A DNA stretch of 64,000 nt from Loxodes magnus. Its lineage: Eukaryota; Ciliophora; Karyorelictea; Loxodida; Loxodidae. A program made the translations under genes and the position numbers. Under the pieces are notes generated by a model. That model was not told where the DNA came from, did not search any database, and saw only the letters and a list, made by a program, of their open reading frames with translations. Each line of letters opens with the position of its first letter. Position 1 is the first letter of the stretch. Below are positions 39,191 through 52,482 of the stretch, one piece after another. Location of the stretch: the NCBI GenBank assembly GCA_946699065.1, contig CAMPDV010000013.1, forward strand, positions 1,116,001 to 1,180,000, in the 5' to 3' direction.

Positions 39191-39766
39191 GATATATATA
39201 ATAAATGCCTTATCTTATAATTTGGCTACTTTCTTCAATTATAGGAAAACAGTTATAATAGATATAAATATACCCTCAAATTAATTAAGGCTGCTAATTA
39301 ACTTCTTAAATTATTCGTTTAAGCAAGAGTTAACTTTCTAATTCTAACTTTGAAGTAAGATAAAAACTAAGTATTATTTAATGAGTCTTTTGAATAAATA
39401 TAAGCAATTCCTATAAATAATAATAATCATTAATAAAAGAGAGAAATATAAACAGTCTATCAGCAGATTTATTTACATCATATTAAAATATCCATAAGCT
39501 GCTCTTTATTAATTGATGTAAAGCTATCGCTCTATCTAAAGTTTTAATTGATATCATTAAACTTATTAGCAAATTAGTATAAGAATGGTATGAGTATATA
39601 ATAAATAGAGTGAGCATTAACAGTATCTTTATCCTTTTATTTAATAATTAGTCTAGTTCTACTAGCTTTTGAATGCTTTACTTATATAATATAATTTATA
39701 AATCTACTAATTTATAAGTACTAATTGTATTACTTTTATATTATCTAGTTATACAAAAATTATTAT
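39191..39766. other. Divergent intergenic region
   Basis: AT-rich DNA between the starts of the 413-residue gene (minus) and RNF113 (plus). No element recognised. Confidence 0.5.
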
Positions 39767-40445
<679 letters not shown>

Positions 40446-41538
40446 ATTTAATTAAAAGTGGCAGAAGATAAATTATATTCTGTAATATGTAAAGCAAATT
40501 AAATTTAACTTTCAATATCTCTAGACAAAACTTTAGCTACTTCTTATTATTCTCCTTTTCATTTCTCTTTATTTATAAGCAAGTAAGGTAGTTAATTTAT
40601 ATCATTTATTGTTGGGCTTCAACTTTTATCTTTTATTCTTTTTCATTTTTCAAAACTCTTCAAGTTATTCAATTTCTGCTTTTATCAGATATCTTTTAGC
40701 AATAAATTAGCATGGAAATCTAAGAAAATTTGACATGTATTAAAATTAAATTTTTGACTTTGTTATTTCGAGAAATAATTGAAGATATAGGTAGATTAGA
40801 AAATACAAAACATATTATTTAGTTTATAATAACAAGGTAAAAATATATTTATACTATGAACAAAGAGCAGAAACTTAATAGCTAATTAAATATAATTCCT
40901 TATAGCTTCATTAATTATATCTAATTATTAGCTACCGTTTTTTAATCTTATACCAATCTGGTATAATTTATTAGTTCACAATGCTAAAATATTCCTACAG
41001 TTAGTGATAGATTCTATTAAACTATGTCAAATTTAAAAGAGAAGCTAAAGCTATATAGCACTTACTAAGATAGCAGCTTAATATAAAAAAGTATCTAAGA
41101 GATGGTAATTTACTATTTAGAAGATATATAAAGTCTAGCTCTTTATATACAATGCTGATATCTAATAACCTTAAGCAAGTTTGGGGTTATTTCTTAATAA
41201 CTTAAGACTATTATTAATTTTTTATTTATTTAGCTTCTACTTTACTACCAATTTCATATCACCATATTGACTAGTTATCTTAAGAGGCAGGCTACAAATT
41301 TAAATAAGATATAAAAATATCTTAATATATATAAGTATAAGTAATCTACATAAAATAAGAGGAAGAAGTTAATTAATAAACGTAAAAGGTAAATTGCTTA
41401 TATTGATATTTATTAAAGTTAGGTTGTTTTAATAAATTATCAGATTTTCAGTAAAAATACATAAAAGTAACTACTATTGACTTAACTAAAGTGGTAATAG
41501 GGTTATAAATAGTAATAATAATAATAATATACTTAAAG
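40446..41538. other. Convergent AT-rich spacer
   Basis: Contains the 3' flanks of RNF113 and the zinc-knuckle gene and a short (TAA)n microsatellite at its right end. No gene seen. Confidence 0.5.
41513..41529. repeat. (TAA)n microsatellite
   Basis: Nearly six perfect trinucleotide units just downstream of the proposed TAA stop of the zinc-knuckle gene. If that gene read through to TGA 41440, the repeat would encode a run of Tyr. This is one reason to prefer the TAA stop. Confidence 0.8.
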
Positions 41539-42340
41539 TTAGTAGAGTTTTGCATTCTCTGGAATTGCAACCAGTTCCTGCGGACAGTTTTTTTAACATG
41601 GGTGTGATCCACGACCTTTTTATTAAGTGGAAGGTTACCACTGAAACCGTTCAAGTGGTCTTGCAAAAAGCTTTTATTTGTAGATCCCTGTTGGAGTTAT
41701 TCATAATTTATTGAGTTGTCTCCATGTTCTTTTCTGCTCTTATTCGTTTATTTTCTTTCATTATCAACAGTTTTTTAAAATATGTTGATTTGATTTGCAA
41801 CATCAACAAAGTTTGTATTATTGTCTTTATTTCGTTCTTTTTTATGATAATTTATTTTCTATATTTTCTAATCTTTTAATGAAACTTGTAGCAATCATTT
41901 CTTTTTCTGGATTCAATTCTGTTTTTAATTCTATTGGTATTTTTTCTATTTCCATTTTTGTGTCGTATTTAAAATTTTATTATGATTAAGTTCAGAGTTA
42001 TTCTTCCGTTATTAATTTGCTACAAATAAGTTATCTTCTAAGTATTAGTAATTCGTTGTTCTAATCTTCTATGTTACTCATTAGTTCCCGTATTTTTTCG
42101 CCTAAGTTGTAAGTTGTTTCTTCATAATTTGAGATTACTTTTTACATTTGGTCTAATTAAATTTAAAGTTTTTGATAGTTTCGTTTTCAGGTTAACTTAT
42201 CTCTATTTATCCTACCATAACTTTACCTTCTGAAGAAGAGTTTGACTCCTCCTATTGTAATTATTTTTTCTAAATTTCTTTTGCCGCTTTTCTCTTTAGG
42301 TTTCTAAGTTAATTTTTAAGAGTCGAAGAGATTAATCCAT
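41539..42340 (-). CDS. Coiled-coil protein with CCHC zinc knuckle
   Basis: Proposed model complement(join(41539..42202,42222..42340)), 260 residues. A basic N terminus (MDQSLRLLKINLETQREKRQ) leads to a long coiled coil (ISNYEETTYNLGEKIREL, IEDQNNELLILRRQL), then the zinc knuckle CWCCKSNQHILKNC (CX2CX4HX4C) and a basic tail with another Cys pair (CQKNCPQ). Its Trp residues are mostly TGA. The order coiled coil then CCHC knuckle resembles ORF1/Gag-type nucleic-acid binding proteins, but no reverse transcriptase lies nearby, so an ordinary RNA/DNA-binding protein is equally likely. The 19-nt intron (complement 42203-42221, GTTATGG..AATAG) is my best choice among several splices; the first 40 residues are therefore uncertain. 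Stop TAA 41539; the first TGA in frame is 41440. Confidence 0.6.
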
Positions 42341-42807
42341 TTTTTTTCTATATAGGGTTATAAATAGTTTATTTACTATATTATTTTAGCTATCACATAT
42401 GTTATTTCTACTAATATAAGACATACTCATTTATCATGTTTCTAGAAACAAATTTAAAAGTTAAATTAATTGAAGAAGCATATTTGAATGAAAGTATCAA
42501 GATATATATAAATAAGATAATCTACTTTAATTAGCTACTATGAACCATATGTTTATATATAAATTAAGAAAAAAAGATAGCCTCGAATGCTATAAAAGTT
42601 AGTTTAAGAAGTCCGATTCTGCCTCAAATAGCTCTTTAATGTTTTTACAAATAGTATATAGTAAATAGAATATAAACTGAACAATCATTGAATGCTAGTT
42701 TAAGTGATTAAATAGATTATATTGAATAAATATAGTATTAAGCTGGACTAATTGTAGAAATTATATTATAGTTAATTTAAGAAGGAATAATACTTCAAAA
42801 ATCACGT
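42341..42807. other. Spacer between minus-strand genes
   Basis: AT-rich. A plus-strand frame is open from 42436 into the neighbouring gene, but it has no distinctive features (see rejected items). Confidence 0.45.
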
Positions 42808-44694
42808 TCATTGGAATAAATTATCCTAAAACATTCTAAATAGCCATTCATCAATACCTTTTTTCTCAGTTGAATTGGTAGTTTTTTAGTTTACTTTGGA
42901 GTTAGTTCTTTTCTTTTATTTTCCAGTATTTTTTAATTTGTGCTACTTTTTTTCTTTATCTTTCTATTAATCTAACTCGGATTAATTTATTAAAGTAAAG
43001 CTTTTTTATAAGAATTTATAATTTTCACTAGCATTAGTTATTGGCTTTCTAGTTGGATTTTCTTTTTTAGATAGAAATTTGTTCTTCAAATAAATGAATT
43101 TTCATTTTTGATAAGCTTTATTAAGGTTTAAAAGGAGTATTTTCCCCAGCTTTATCTTTACTAGCTTCTTTAAATTTCAATTTTAGTAAATTCTTCTAAA
43201 AGCGTTATACACTATGGCTTCTTCATAATGCATTACTGCTATATCTAGAATTTATTTCATCTGCTTTTAATATTTTTTTCAATTTTTAAAAGCAAATAGC
43301 AAAATGGCTGGGCATTTATTTTCTTCTTCATTTTACTATTCTAGCGCTTTTATTTGAGAAGGAAATTAGCTCTAATTTTTTAATAGCTCATTATTAAGTT
43401 ATGAGCTTTCTTTTTCTTCATTATTTTAAATTGTTTTCATCTTTTTACTCTGTAAAGTTTGAAGTCAATTATGCATGCAAAATAGAAGTAGCTTTTGAGA
43501 ATAAAAATATTATGAAATTTTAAGTTTCTACATTTCTTCGTTACATTAATGCTTTAGGGAAAAAAATAAAAACCCAATTTGTTTTTTTTAAAGTTTAAGT
43601 CAGATTTCATTCAAAATTTGCATATTTTCAAGTACTTTTTATTTATTCTATTTTCGCTCTCCTTTTTTAACTTATTTAGAGTTCTACACTTTTTGACTTT
43701 TTGACGGATCATTTTATTTTCCTTTTTAAAGAACTGCAATGCTAGATGCTTTTTTATCTATTTCAAAAGGTATAACTTTTTGATTCTAGGCTGGTTTGTT
43801 TTACTCTTCGATTTTATTAAGAGATAAGTTTGAAAGTTTTGTGTTAATCTAAGGAGTTAACTAATCGCTTGCTTCAGACATAAATTAATTATAGCTTTTC
43901 TAGTTTCGGTCTTAAGAGAAGCATTCTGAAAATTAAGTTTGCTACTAGTCATTAAAGTAATTGCTTTTGTCTTTTGTATCTACTTCAAAGTCTGAACAAA
44001 TAGGATTTATAGAAGATTATTAATTAGCCTTTTTACTCTTTAATCTGTTTATCCAATAGCATAAATAAATTTTTTAAACTATATTATTTCTTTATTCCTA
44101 GCATTGCAAATTAACTAGATTTTGCTTATTATTAATTAGTTTCATTAATTTATATATGTAGGCTAAGTTCTTAGTTGCAATACTTTGAATAGAGTTGGCA
44201 ATAATAATTAATTTTTAATTTAGTATCTTTTGCTTTATCTCCTTTTATCTAATAGTTTATTCATTTTTCTTTTTCTATTAAACTACCTTTTTACTCTTTT
44301 TCTGCTAACTCTTTTTTGGAGTGCAGACTTGAGAACATTATTAAGAACTGAATTTCTTTATATTCTTATTTTTAGTTTCTTTGCTTCTACAAGAATTTAA
44401 GTTAGTTACCTTTTTCTATCTAAAATGCTGTTTATCAGTGTTATCATCTCCTTAAGTTTAGTATAGTTGCATTATCTCATTTATCTTATCTTAATATCCG
44501 TTTTTATCTGAGAAAGATTTGTCACCTGTTTGTTTCTATTTTAAACCTCCAGTTTATCTTTCATTAGTTATATCATTAACGCTTTTTTCCTATCTCCTTT
44601 AGCTTTAATATTTTAAGATCGGAGTGACTCTTTCAAATATTGGCGATTTATCTTTAGTAGCCTTTTAAGGAGTAACAGACTATCTTCCTCTCAT
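42808..44694 (-). CDS. Trp-rich helical protein, possibly Sfi1-like (centrin binding)
   Basis: 628 residues, single exon, start MRGRQSVTPQKATKDKSP, TGA complement(42808-42810) after IDEWLFRMFQDNLFQ. The first 150 residues and the middle are low-complexity, basic and Gln/Ser-rich. The rest contains repeated aliphatic-aromatic-Trp patches: YLCYWINRLKSKK, FCMHNWLQTLQSKK, LLFAFKNWKKYQKQ, AFRRIYQNWNLKKL, NLNKAYQKWKFIYLK. The spacing AF/AY..(x)W(K) resembles Sfi1-type centrin-binding repeats, used in ciliates on infraciliary and contractile lattices, but the match is by eye and weak. Most of these key tryptophans are TGA codons. It diverges from the basic protein gene at 44881. Confidence 0.65.
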
Positions 44695-44880
44695 TTAATT
44701 CAGCATATGAAAATGTTTAGAAATAAGTTAAAAGAGTTATTGAATACTTCCCAAAATCCTTTAATTTGATACTAAATACTATTTATATTTCACTAGCTAA
44801 GAAACTTGCTATAATGATAATCTAAAACTAGTAGTAATCATTAAACTCTCTAAAACTATTACTGAAGGGCTTCATCTTAA

Positions 44881-45675
44881 ATGACTAAGCCTTTATAATT
44901 AAATAGCCAGCTTTAATACAAACACTCTTAACCTTTAGCGGAAATGAAAGCTACTGAATGAAGTAAAGGAAGGTATTATATTAAATAGTTATAGTTTTAT
45001 TCTGCTTACAATAGCAAAAACTCCTTAAATAAACTAAAAATGAATAACTATTCAAATGATTAAAATTTGCTATCTAATGTAAAGATAAAACACTAGAATA
45101 CGAGTATCTAGAATGAGCGATTATAAAAGCCTTTAACAATGTAAGATCTTGAATTATATGTGGAGAAGATATAATCTTACTAACATTAATGAAGAACCTG
45201 AACTTTAAATAAGTAGAATCGTAGTTACTCAACCTGTTTGCTTAACAAGAGTATTGATGTAACTTATTTAGTTAGCTAAAAATTATGCTTTGAAAACTCG
45301 TCATTAAGGATATTTGAAAGTCCCAAAATAGTTAAAGCTGATCATTAATTCGAGAAATATGCTAAAAAATCTCTGTAGATGTTAAAAACACCAAAAAAGG
45401 ACCTCATTTAAAATTTAAGCAAATCGAAAAAAAAATAAGATCTATTTGATACTAAAAAGGATATATTGTCTTAGAATGTCAAGGTAAAAGACGAATTAAA
45501 GAGAGAGAACTAGATTAATGATCAAAGTAATAGGTAAAATATACTAAAAAAGGATAAAAGCAACCTTAAAAAACTAGAGAAAAGAAAAATATCAATAAAC
45601 ATTCTTTTAGACAAGTTTCCTGAGTTTAAAAGTAAAAGAATTAAGCAGATAAATGGTAGAAGATCTATGATTTGA
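44881..45675 (+). CDS. Unknown basic protein
   Basis: 264 residues, single exon, start MTKPLQLNSQLQYKHSQPL, stop TGA 45673-45675. The protein is Lys-, Asn- and Gln-rich, with helical segments (LTMQDLELYVEKIQSYQH) and a strongly basic C-terminal half (LKKDKSNLKKLEKRK). A later in-frame ATG at 44944 is a possible alternative start. No domain, TM helix or signal peptide is recognised. It diverges from the Trp-rich gene by 186 bases and converges with the K+ channel gene, leaving only 235 bases before its proposed stop. Function unknown. Confidence 0.65.
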
Positions 45676-45910
45676 TATAATAAAACTTGCTTAATTATTT
45701 TTGTCTCTAATTGGTCTTTTTTTCTTTTAAATTAGGTCATATTATCAGTAAAATTTAAAATGAAGACTCTCACTTTATTACTAGATATTAATTTGAGTTA
45801 ATGACTCTTAAACATAATTTTAGCTTTTTGAATGTTATTTTAAACCTATACTTTAATAACTAATATGAAGTATTTGCTATGAGCAATAAATTTAAGTATA
45901 ATTATTATGT

Positions 45911-47474
45911 TTAACTAACGTTGCCTTCTTTAGAATTTTCAGTGTTTTCTTTTTCTGCTTCCTCAATCGAATAAAATTCTAGCATTTTTACAGCTCCTTT
46001 TTTTGATGCATCTCTAGTTTTAAAAACATAGTCTTAATTGTAACTATTTTTATAGCCTAAATTTAAATTTTTAATCCTTTGGTGCACAGTTAAGCACACA
46101 GTTTCTACTACATCCAATTTTTTCTAGATTTACTCAATTTCTTTTTTTAATAGCCTTATGTTATTAAAGATAAGAGTGCCAGAGTCACTATCTTTTACGC
46201 TTCTAAAGTAGACAAGTCTTTGCTTCTAGAAGAATATGCATGAACTTTTGAGTTTAGCTAAAAATATGCCTTAAATATCTGGAGAGTGACTAAAATGGAT
46301 TTTTATTTTGTAGTATTTGTAACCGTCTATAATCGCTTAAGCTGCCAATTCTGAGAGCTCTTATCTAATATTTAGGCGATTAAGCAATGTAAAGCTTTTA
46401 ATTTCACTGCTCTAAAATTAAAGAGTCGAGTTCACTATAATTACCACAAAACTCACTATTATCACACCTCAAAAGCATACACACAATCCTATAACCCTTC
46501 CAGAATGTGTTACTGGATAATAGTCTCCATATCCGACTGTTGTCATAGTAACTACAACATATCACATACAATTCCATAAATTACCGAAATCCATTCCAGT
46601 ATTACTAGAGAGAGGCTTTTCACATATTCTCAGGATATATGAATTAATAATCAGAATAGCAATTAGCAAATAAGTAAATATTTTCCTTCTATTATTTTCC
46701 ATTTTGCATTTCAATGCAAAAAGCAAGGAAGCTGTACAAGATTACATTTCACAAACTCGAATCGCTCTCATATTACTATATTCGCTTTCTTAAATTCAAT
46801 AGTCAATAAAATGGTAGATCCTATAGAAACTAATGACAAGCAGTACTGAATTATAGTAATAATTAACACGGGAATTAGTTGGAGGGTTATAATTAGAAAA
46901 GGTTTTGTTATAGAGCAGCAGGTTAGAATGAAAAGCATTTAATATTAATTTTTTTATCATTGTCTTTCTCAAACCTACTGATTATAATGTTTCCATTTCT
47001 CCATATATTTGCCTAGCCTTTAAAAATTACAGTTCTGCATAAAATCTCTACTTTACTCCAATTAATAAGAATAATGTTGAAGTGCTTGAAAGAATCAAGC
47101 AGAATTCAGCTGCTTGCTTACTATATGGATAGACTGAGAAAAGATCGTTTCCTGTTAATTCATATTCAAAAATTTCAGCTATAATTCCAATTCCAGCTCA
47201 AAGACAATTAATCAAAGTAAATAATTTAATTTCTTCTAAACAATCAGCTACCTTTCAATTTTCTTAAGACAAAGCTTTATCTATATGAAATTTACTCTAC
47301 TTAACAAATTCATTCTCGTCACTCACTTCAAGGCTTCTATTAGTCTATTTAGAACTATGTCTGGAATCTTTAACTATTTTAGTTTTATGTTTTGAGAAGT
47401 TTACTTCTAAAGCATTAGATTTTGATCTCGTTTTCTGAAATAAATAAAATTACCTTTTTAATTAGATGTGCCAT
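45911..47474 (-). CDS. SK-type (calcium-activated) K+ channel subunit
   Basis: Model complement(join(45911..47434,47454..47474)), 514 residues. The first exon is only seven codons (MAHLIKK), followed by a 19-nt intron (complement 47435-47453). There are six hydrophobic segments, with no obvious charged S4 array. The pore is WNCMWYVVVTMTTVGYGDYY with selectivity filter GYGD at 308-311. After S6 comes LLNRLNIRQELSELAAQAII..YKYYKIK, placed like the calmodulin-binding region of SK/IK channels, then a coiled coil (IRLLKKEIEQIQKKLDVVE). SK channels hyperpolarise cells in response to Ca2+, and in ciliates such currents shape swimming behaviour. The stop is taken as TAA 45911 (EGNVS), followed by in-frame TAA TAA; the first TGA is about 135 bases further. 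Confidence 0.88.
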
Positions 47475-49348
47475 TATACAATAAAAGCTAAGCTCTATTT
47501 TAAGAAGCTTATTGAATTATAACTAATTATTATATTACTATTTAAAGTCATTACCCTACTACTATTTAATCTTATCCTTTCTCTATTCACTAAAAATCAA
47601 AATTTAATTCCTAAGCTTATTCTTTGGAAATCTTTATAGTAGCAAATAGATAAAAGCTCATTAAGTGCTTATACAGATGGAGTAGCAATCTTAGTATATA
47701 AGAGATTAAGACAAACTCTAACTAACTAACTATAAAGGGTTTATTAATCAATCTAGTTTACTTTTCATTTAGCTTTTACTAATAAATTAACATTTAAAAT
47801 TAAAACTTCTATCTTATTTTCAAACTTATTACTTTAAACATTTATAAAAGTAATTAAAGAAAGCAACTACAATAGCAAAATATATTAAGAAAAGTATATT
47901 ATTATTTACAAATTCCTTGTTAGCAGCTTTATACTAAAATTATATAGCCAGCTTGCTTATTTTTAATCACTATACCTAATTTTTTTTGATAGTTTGCTTT
48001 ACTATAAATTCAAAGATAATAAGACCTCTTAAATTGTAATAAATATTGATTTAATTATTTTATTTTTAATTAAAGCAACTGAAACGCTATCAACTCTTTA
48101 TTTTATAATTTGAATTCTTAAACATTACAAGCTAACTTTAAATTCTTACAATATACTAAAAACATTAACTTAGCTAGATTAAAATTATAAACTATTAGCT
48201 TTTTATTTCAAAACTTGAATTTCATTTCAAGTTAAAACTCAAATATAGCAGTATATTTGCATTATAATCAAATATAAAGAATCCATGCTCTAATTTTTAT
48301 TCTATCTATTTATTTTAATCTTTCTATTTAAAAATGTTAATTAAATTCCTTTGGGCTACAAAAATAGATTTAAAGGTGTAATATTTATGTATCTAATGTT
48401 AATATCTAATTCTTTTATTTATTAATTCTAAAGTAATCGTTTTTTATTAAAATGCTATTCAGCTAGCATTTACTCTATTGGTATTTACGAAAAGGCAGGA
48501 ATTTATTTATAAGCTATATTTGCTTATAACTATTATAGCTTCCATTTTAGCTCATATATTTTTTATTTTCCTGCTTTTTATTGCTTCGATAGAATTTTAA
48601 TATGTCTACTGCTTTAATTATCTAGCTTCATATTATCTTTTATCTCTCCCTTATTCTTATAATTTATTAGGATATCTCATTCTTTCTACCAAAACTAACT
48701 AACTTAATTTAAAGTTGCTAATTCCACCCTAATTTGAATAATTATGTTTTTCTCGCAGGTTTTATTGCAAAGCAACTTAAACTTATTAACTATAAAGCAA
48801 TAAAAGTAAAAAGCAACTTCTCCATTAAAATATAAGGATAAGAAGATATTTAAGAGATATGATTTAACTATTTAATTATACTAAAAGGAAGTAGTTTAAG
48901 TTAATAATTGATTAACTATGAAAAGGGATAAATCATTGACTCAATTCTATTTAGTCATTATTTTAACCTAATTTATAAATCAAATAGTATCACTTAAAGG
49001 AAACTAGAATTTGCTATATTATTAATCGAGAAATAGTTTCATTAACTATAATTTTCCTCTATTTTAGTTTAAAGAAAGTTCAGTAGGAAAATCTAAATTT
49101 CTATATAAAAGCTAAAGAGATATTTTAATAAATAATCTATCTTTGAATAAAAAGAAAAGTTTTATTTCTTTTTAAGTAAATATTGTCAATAACGGGGGAC
49201 TTTATAACTTAATAATTGGAGGAATTTAAGAGAAAAATTACTTTTATTATTAATCTTGCTTTTAGTAATAAAAAGGCTATGAACTTAGATTAAGCTTATT
49301 TATAATTTAAATTAATTAGCTTCAGTTATTATCTCATTTAAGAAAGAA
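47475..49348. other. Long divergent spacer
   Basis: About 1.9 kb of AT-rich DNA between the K+ channel start (minus) and the PAP2-like gene (plus). No coding-like frame is visible; one short G-run (GGGGGAC near 49194) stands out but forms no element I know. Confidence 0.5.
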
Positions 49349-50935
49349 ATGCCAATACATAGAGGATGGATTTTTTTATTATTTTGCTGATTTTATTTTA
49401 TCTACGTTATTCCTAACAATCTGTCGAAATATTTCTATGTCCATAGAAAGTTATTGAGAGATTTAGGATGGGAAATGACAGTTCAACTGCCTAGGTTTGC
49501 TAATAGTTTGCCTTTGGCTTGTACAATTCTATCAATAGTAATAGCTTTTTGAATTAATAAGCCTAAAACCAGAATTTCAGTTTTTAAAATGTTTATTTTA
49601 GGCTATACTCTAAAATCTGCTACAATACTTTCAACTTAGTTACCCGATACAAGAGAAGAATGCTGAAATTTGACTAACTAAGACTTTTTCCAAATTTTTG
49701 TTTCTGCACCTTTTTAATCTTGTGGAAATTTGGTATTCTGTTCATATAGTTTTAACTAATGCTTACTAGCTACTGTAAGTCATTGAAAAACTAAATAAAA
49801 ACTGAGATGACTTTTGTGATTCCTTCTAGTTTTAACGATTTACTCTACTTTGTCTTAACGTTTGAATTACAGCGTATCAATCTTAATAGCAATATACACT
49901 GCTGTTTTAATTGTGCTTTTTTTTAAAATACCTGATTATGAAATAACTTAATATCAAGTGCGTTGAAGTAATTTTTCACTGAAAGATTTATATTTGAATG
50001 TTAGGCAGAATATTCGTATCGAATATTAGGAGTTTTAAAAGCATAAATGACTATATTGCTTTTGCGTTTGAAGTAGTTTCTTTTTATCTATTTGAAGCAG
50101 GAATTTTGTTTATTATATTCACTAGCCAGGTCCTTTATTAAATGACTTTATCTTTAAATTATTTCCTGAATAAATTCCTTTGGTTGAATTGCTAGAGAAA
50201 CCTTCCTTTTGATATTAAGAAAGACTAACTGCATGTATTTTTTGATTAATTTGGATTTAAAGGAAAACAAACGAAAAGCCTAGTTATGTTTAAATACTTT
50301 TTAGGATTTGCTGGGTGTGAACAATATCACACTACATGAGAATTACAACATATATGTTTACTTCACTTCCAGGAACTGACTAGCATTGCGTAGTAGGTAC
50401 TGAACACTTTTGAAGCTAATACGATCCACCTGATGATTCTGCTGATATTTTTAGCAGATTTACGTTAGACAAAGTACACTGTGGTGACTTGACATTTTCA
50501 GGACACGAAATTCATTTAGTGATATATATGCTGTTTGCTTAAGATTATTACGTCTTTATACTAAACAAATGGAGTCGGTATTTCATATTGGCAGTATTGT
50601 GAGTAACTGTAATAATAGAAAACTTCTTTATCATAATATTAAGGCATCACTACTCTATTGATATGATTGTTGGTATTTATATCAACACTCTACTCTACTA
50701 TGTATTTATGAGACTATTTCCTGATCCTTGTCTTTATGTCCAAGTTAAAGCAAAAAATAAACAGTCAAGTGATAGAAATTTACAGAAGTAGGAAGAAAGA
50801 CACACTTCTATTAGTGAATCTAACATCGATATCTAAAACTAGAATTCCTCTAAATAAGAAAGGGATTTTTATATCAATAAAGGCAACTAGTTATCAGCTC
50901 ATTAGATGATACTTGAGAGGGAAAACCATTTTTAA
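49349..50935 (+). CDS. Tandem PAP2 / sphingomyelin-synthase-like membrane enzyme
   Basis: 528 residues, single exon, start MPIHRGWIFLLFCWFYF, many TM helices. The C-terminal half has the full active-site signature of the PAP2_3/sphingomyelin synthase family: CGDLTFSGHE (Cys378, His386) and RHHYSIDM (His434, Asp438). It also has ITTYMFTSLPGTDQHC, like the family's conserved LP..C segment. The N-terminal half aligns with it (ATILSTQLPDTREEC, then CGNLVFCSYS at 125 and RLNYSVSIL), but every catalytic position is changed: Tyr133 for His, Asn173 for His, Ser177 for Asp. It therefore looks like an internal duplication with one dead half. The active half probably transfers a phospho-headgroup between lipids; the exact substrate is open. 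The tail is cytosolic and polar. Stop TAA TAA at 50933. Confidence 0.85.
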
Positions 50936-52482
50936 TAACAAATCTAAATATTATTTAATTTAACTTGCTCCCTAATATAAGACATTTAATTATAAGCTAA
51001 CTAAACACTTAAATACACATCTATCAAATATTAAGATATATAAGATATAATGAACTAAAGCTTATTAGAAAACTATTTCCCTTTTAATTAAAATAGTCAA
51101 ATGCTAGTTTAGTAATTATTTATAATACAATAGGTAAGAAATGGTAAGTATCTTATGTAAGATAAAAGATTAAGTAGAAAGTTGGTTCTAACTCTCAATT
51201 TAATAATTGAATATTTAGATTCTTGCAAGTATAATAAAATAGGTATTTAGACTATTAAACCTTCTTATTTATTCTTATATTATCATTTTATTAAGAATAA
51301 TAGAATCATTTGCATATTTGAGTCCATAAATTAATTTGGACTTTAAAATTTCAAGCCTTTTAGAAATTTAAATGATTTGCATTGATAATATTTAAACTTA
51401 ATCTAATCAATCTGTAAATGAATTTAAACCAATAAATATTACTAATAGCCCTTAAATAAATTTCCCTAGTAATACAATTTTTATTACTCCAATGCCTATA
51501 TTAAGATTAATAAACCATCCTACAATAGTTAAGCATAATAATAAAGCTTAATTATCAAAAGTCTCATAATAGCGTAAATTTAATTATAAATCTATATAAG
51601 AAATGCATTTAGTTTAGATATTTATTATAAATAATTAGCTTATATTATAAGTATAGCTTCTTATTTAAGCTATTAGTTATACAGATATCTAACCATTTTC
51701 AAGAGTTCTTCTTAAAGGATGTAATATTCTTTATCAGTCTAAGGATAAAGTTAGTTTGGATAGTGTAATATTATGAAACTTAGTATGTTTAAAATTTTGT
51801 TCTTGATATATATTTATAAATTGATTAGAGATCTAATTCAGTTAATTTCTATAGCTAAGTTTATTTAGTTTTATAGAGTGATAAGAGATTGAAAAGTTCT
51901 TAAATATAAATTTTATTATACAGGTTTATTGCTTAGGAAATGCGTATGTTTTATATTTAGATGAATATTAATTTATACTACTAGCATATGCATAACTCAC
52001 CCAATTGCTATAAACTTAAGAATGTATTTTATGTAATATTGCATCTTACTGATAGTTGAAATACAACTAAGTTAAATTTCTTAATAAATTAAATTTCAGG
52101 AAATTAGGTTTACAATTGTGATTTTTACTATGAGTAAAATTAGTGTTTGGCATTTAGAAATAATTGGAAAGATATTCCTCATAATATACTTAAGATAGAG
52201 ATTTGCTTATATTGATAAGTGATAATTAGTATCTTAAAATTTATTAACTACTTTATGATTTTTATTAATTATAAATTAGTAAATTTAATGATAATTATCA
52301 GCTTTCATTAAGATTGCCTTCAACAAACTTTAATAAAACTTTAATGATAGAAATTAGATTTTTGTTACATTTTTACATTATGGGATTCATTTTTGCTTAG
52401 TTTATTTTAGCAATCTAACAAATGAAGGATTTTAATCTAAATACTTGATATATTTGAAGAATTTATCAATGGAAATATAAAA
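50936..52482. other. AT-rich spacer, no clear gene
   Basis: Between two plus-strand genes. A 30-codon frame at 52131 is too short to support. An alternative upstream start for the next gene (52381 or 52422) lies at the right end. Confidence 0.45.

Noticed and set aside
42436-42873. Plus-strand frame of 145 codons (ATG to TGA) between the zinc-knuckle and Trp-rich genes
   Set aside because: It overlaps the 3' end of the Trp-rich gene on the other strand. With TAA/TAG read as sense, AT-rich DNA gives long open frames by chance, and there is no recognisable motif.
52131-52230. Short plus-strand frame starting MSKISVWHLEIIGK
   Set aside because: Only about 30 codons, no motif, within AT-rich spacer.
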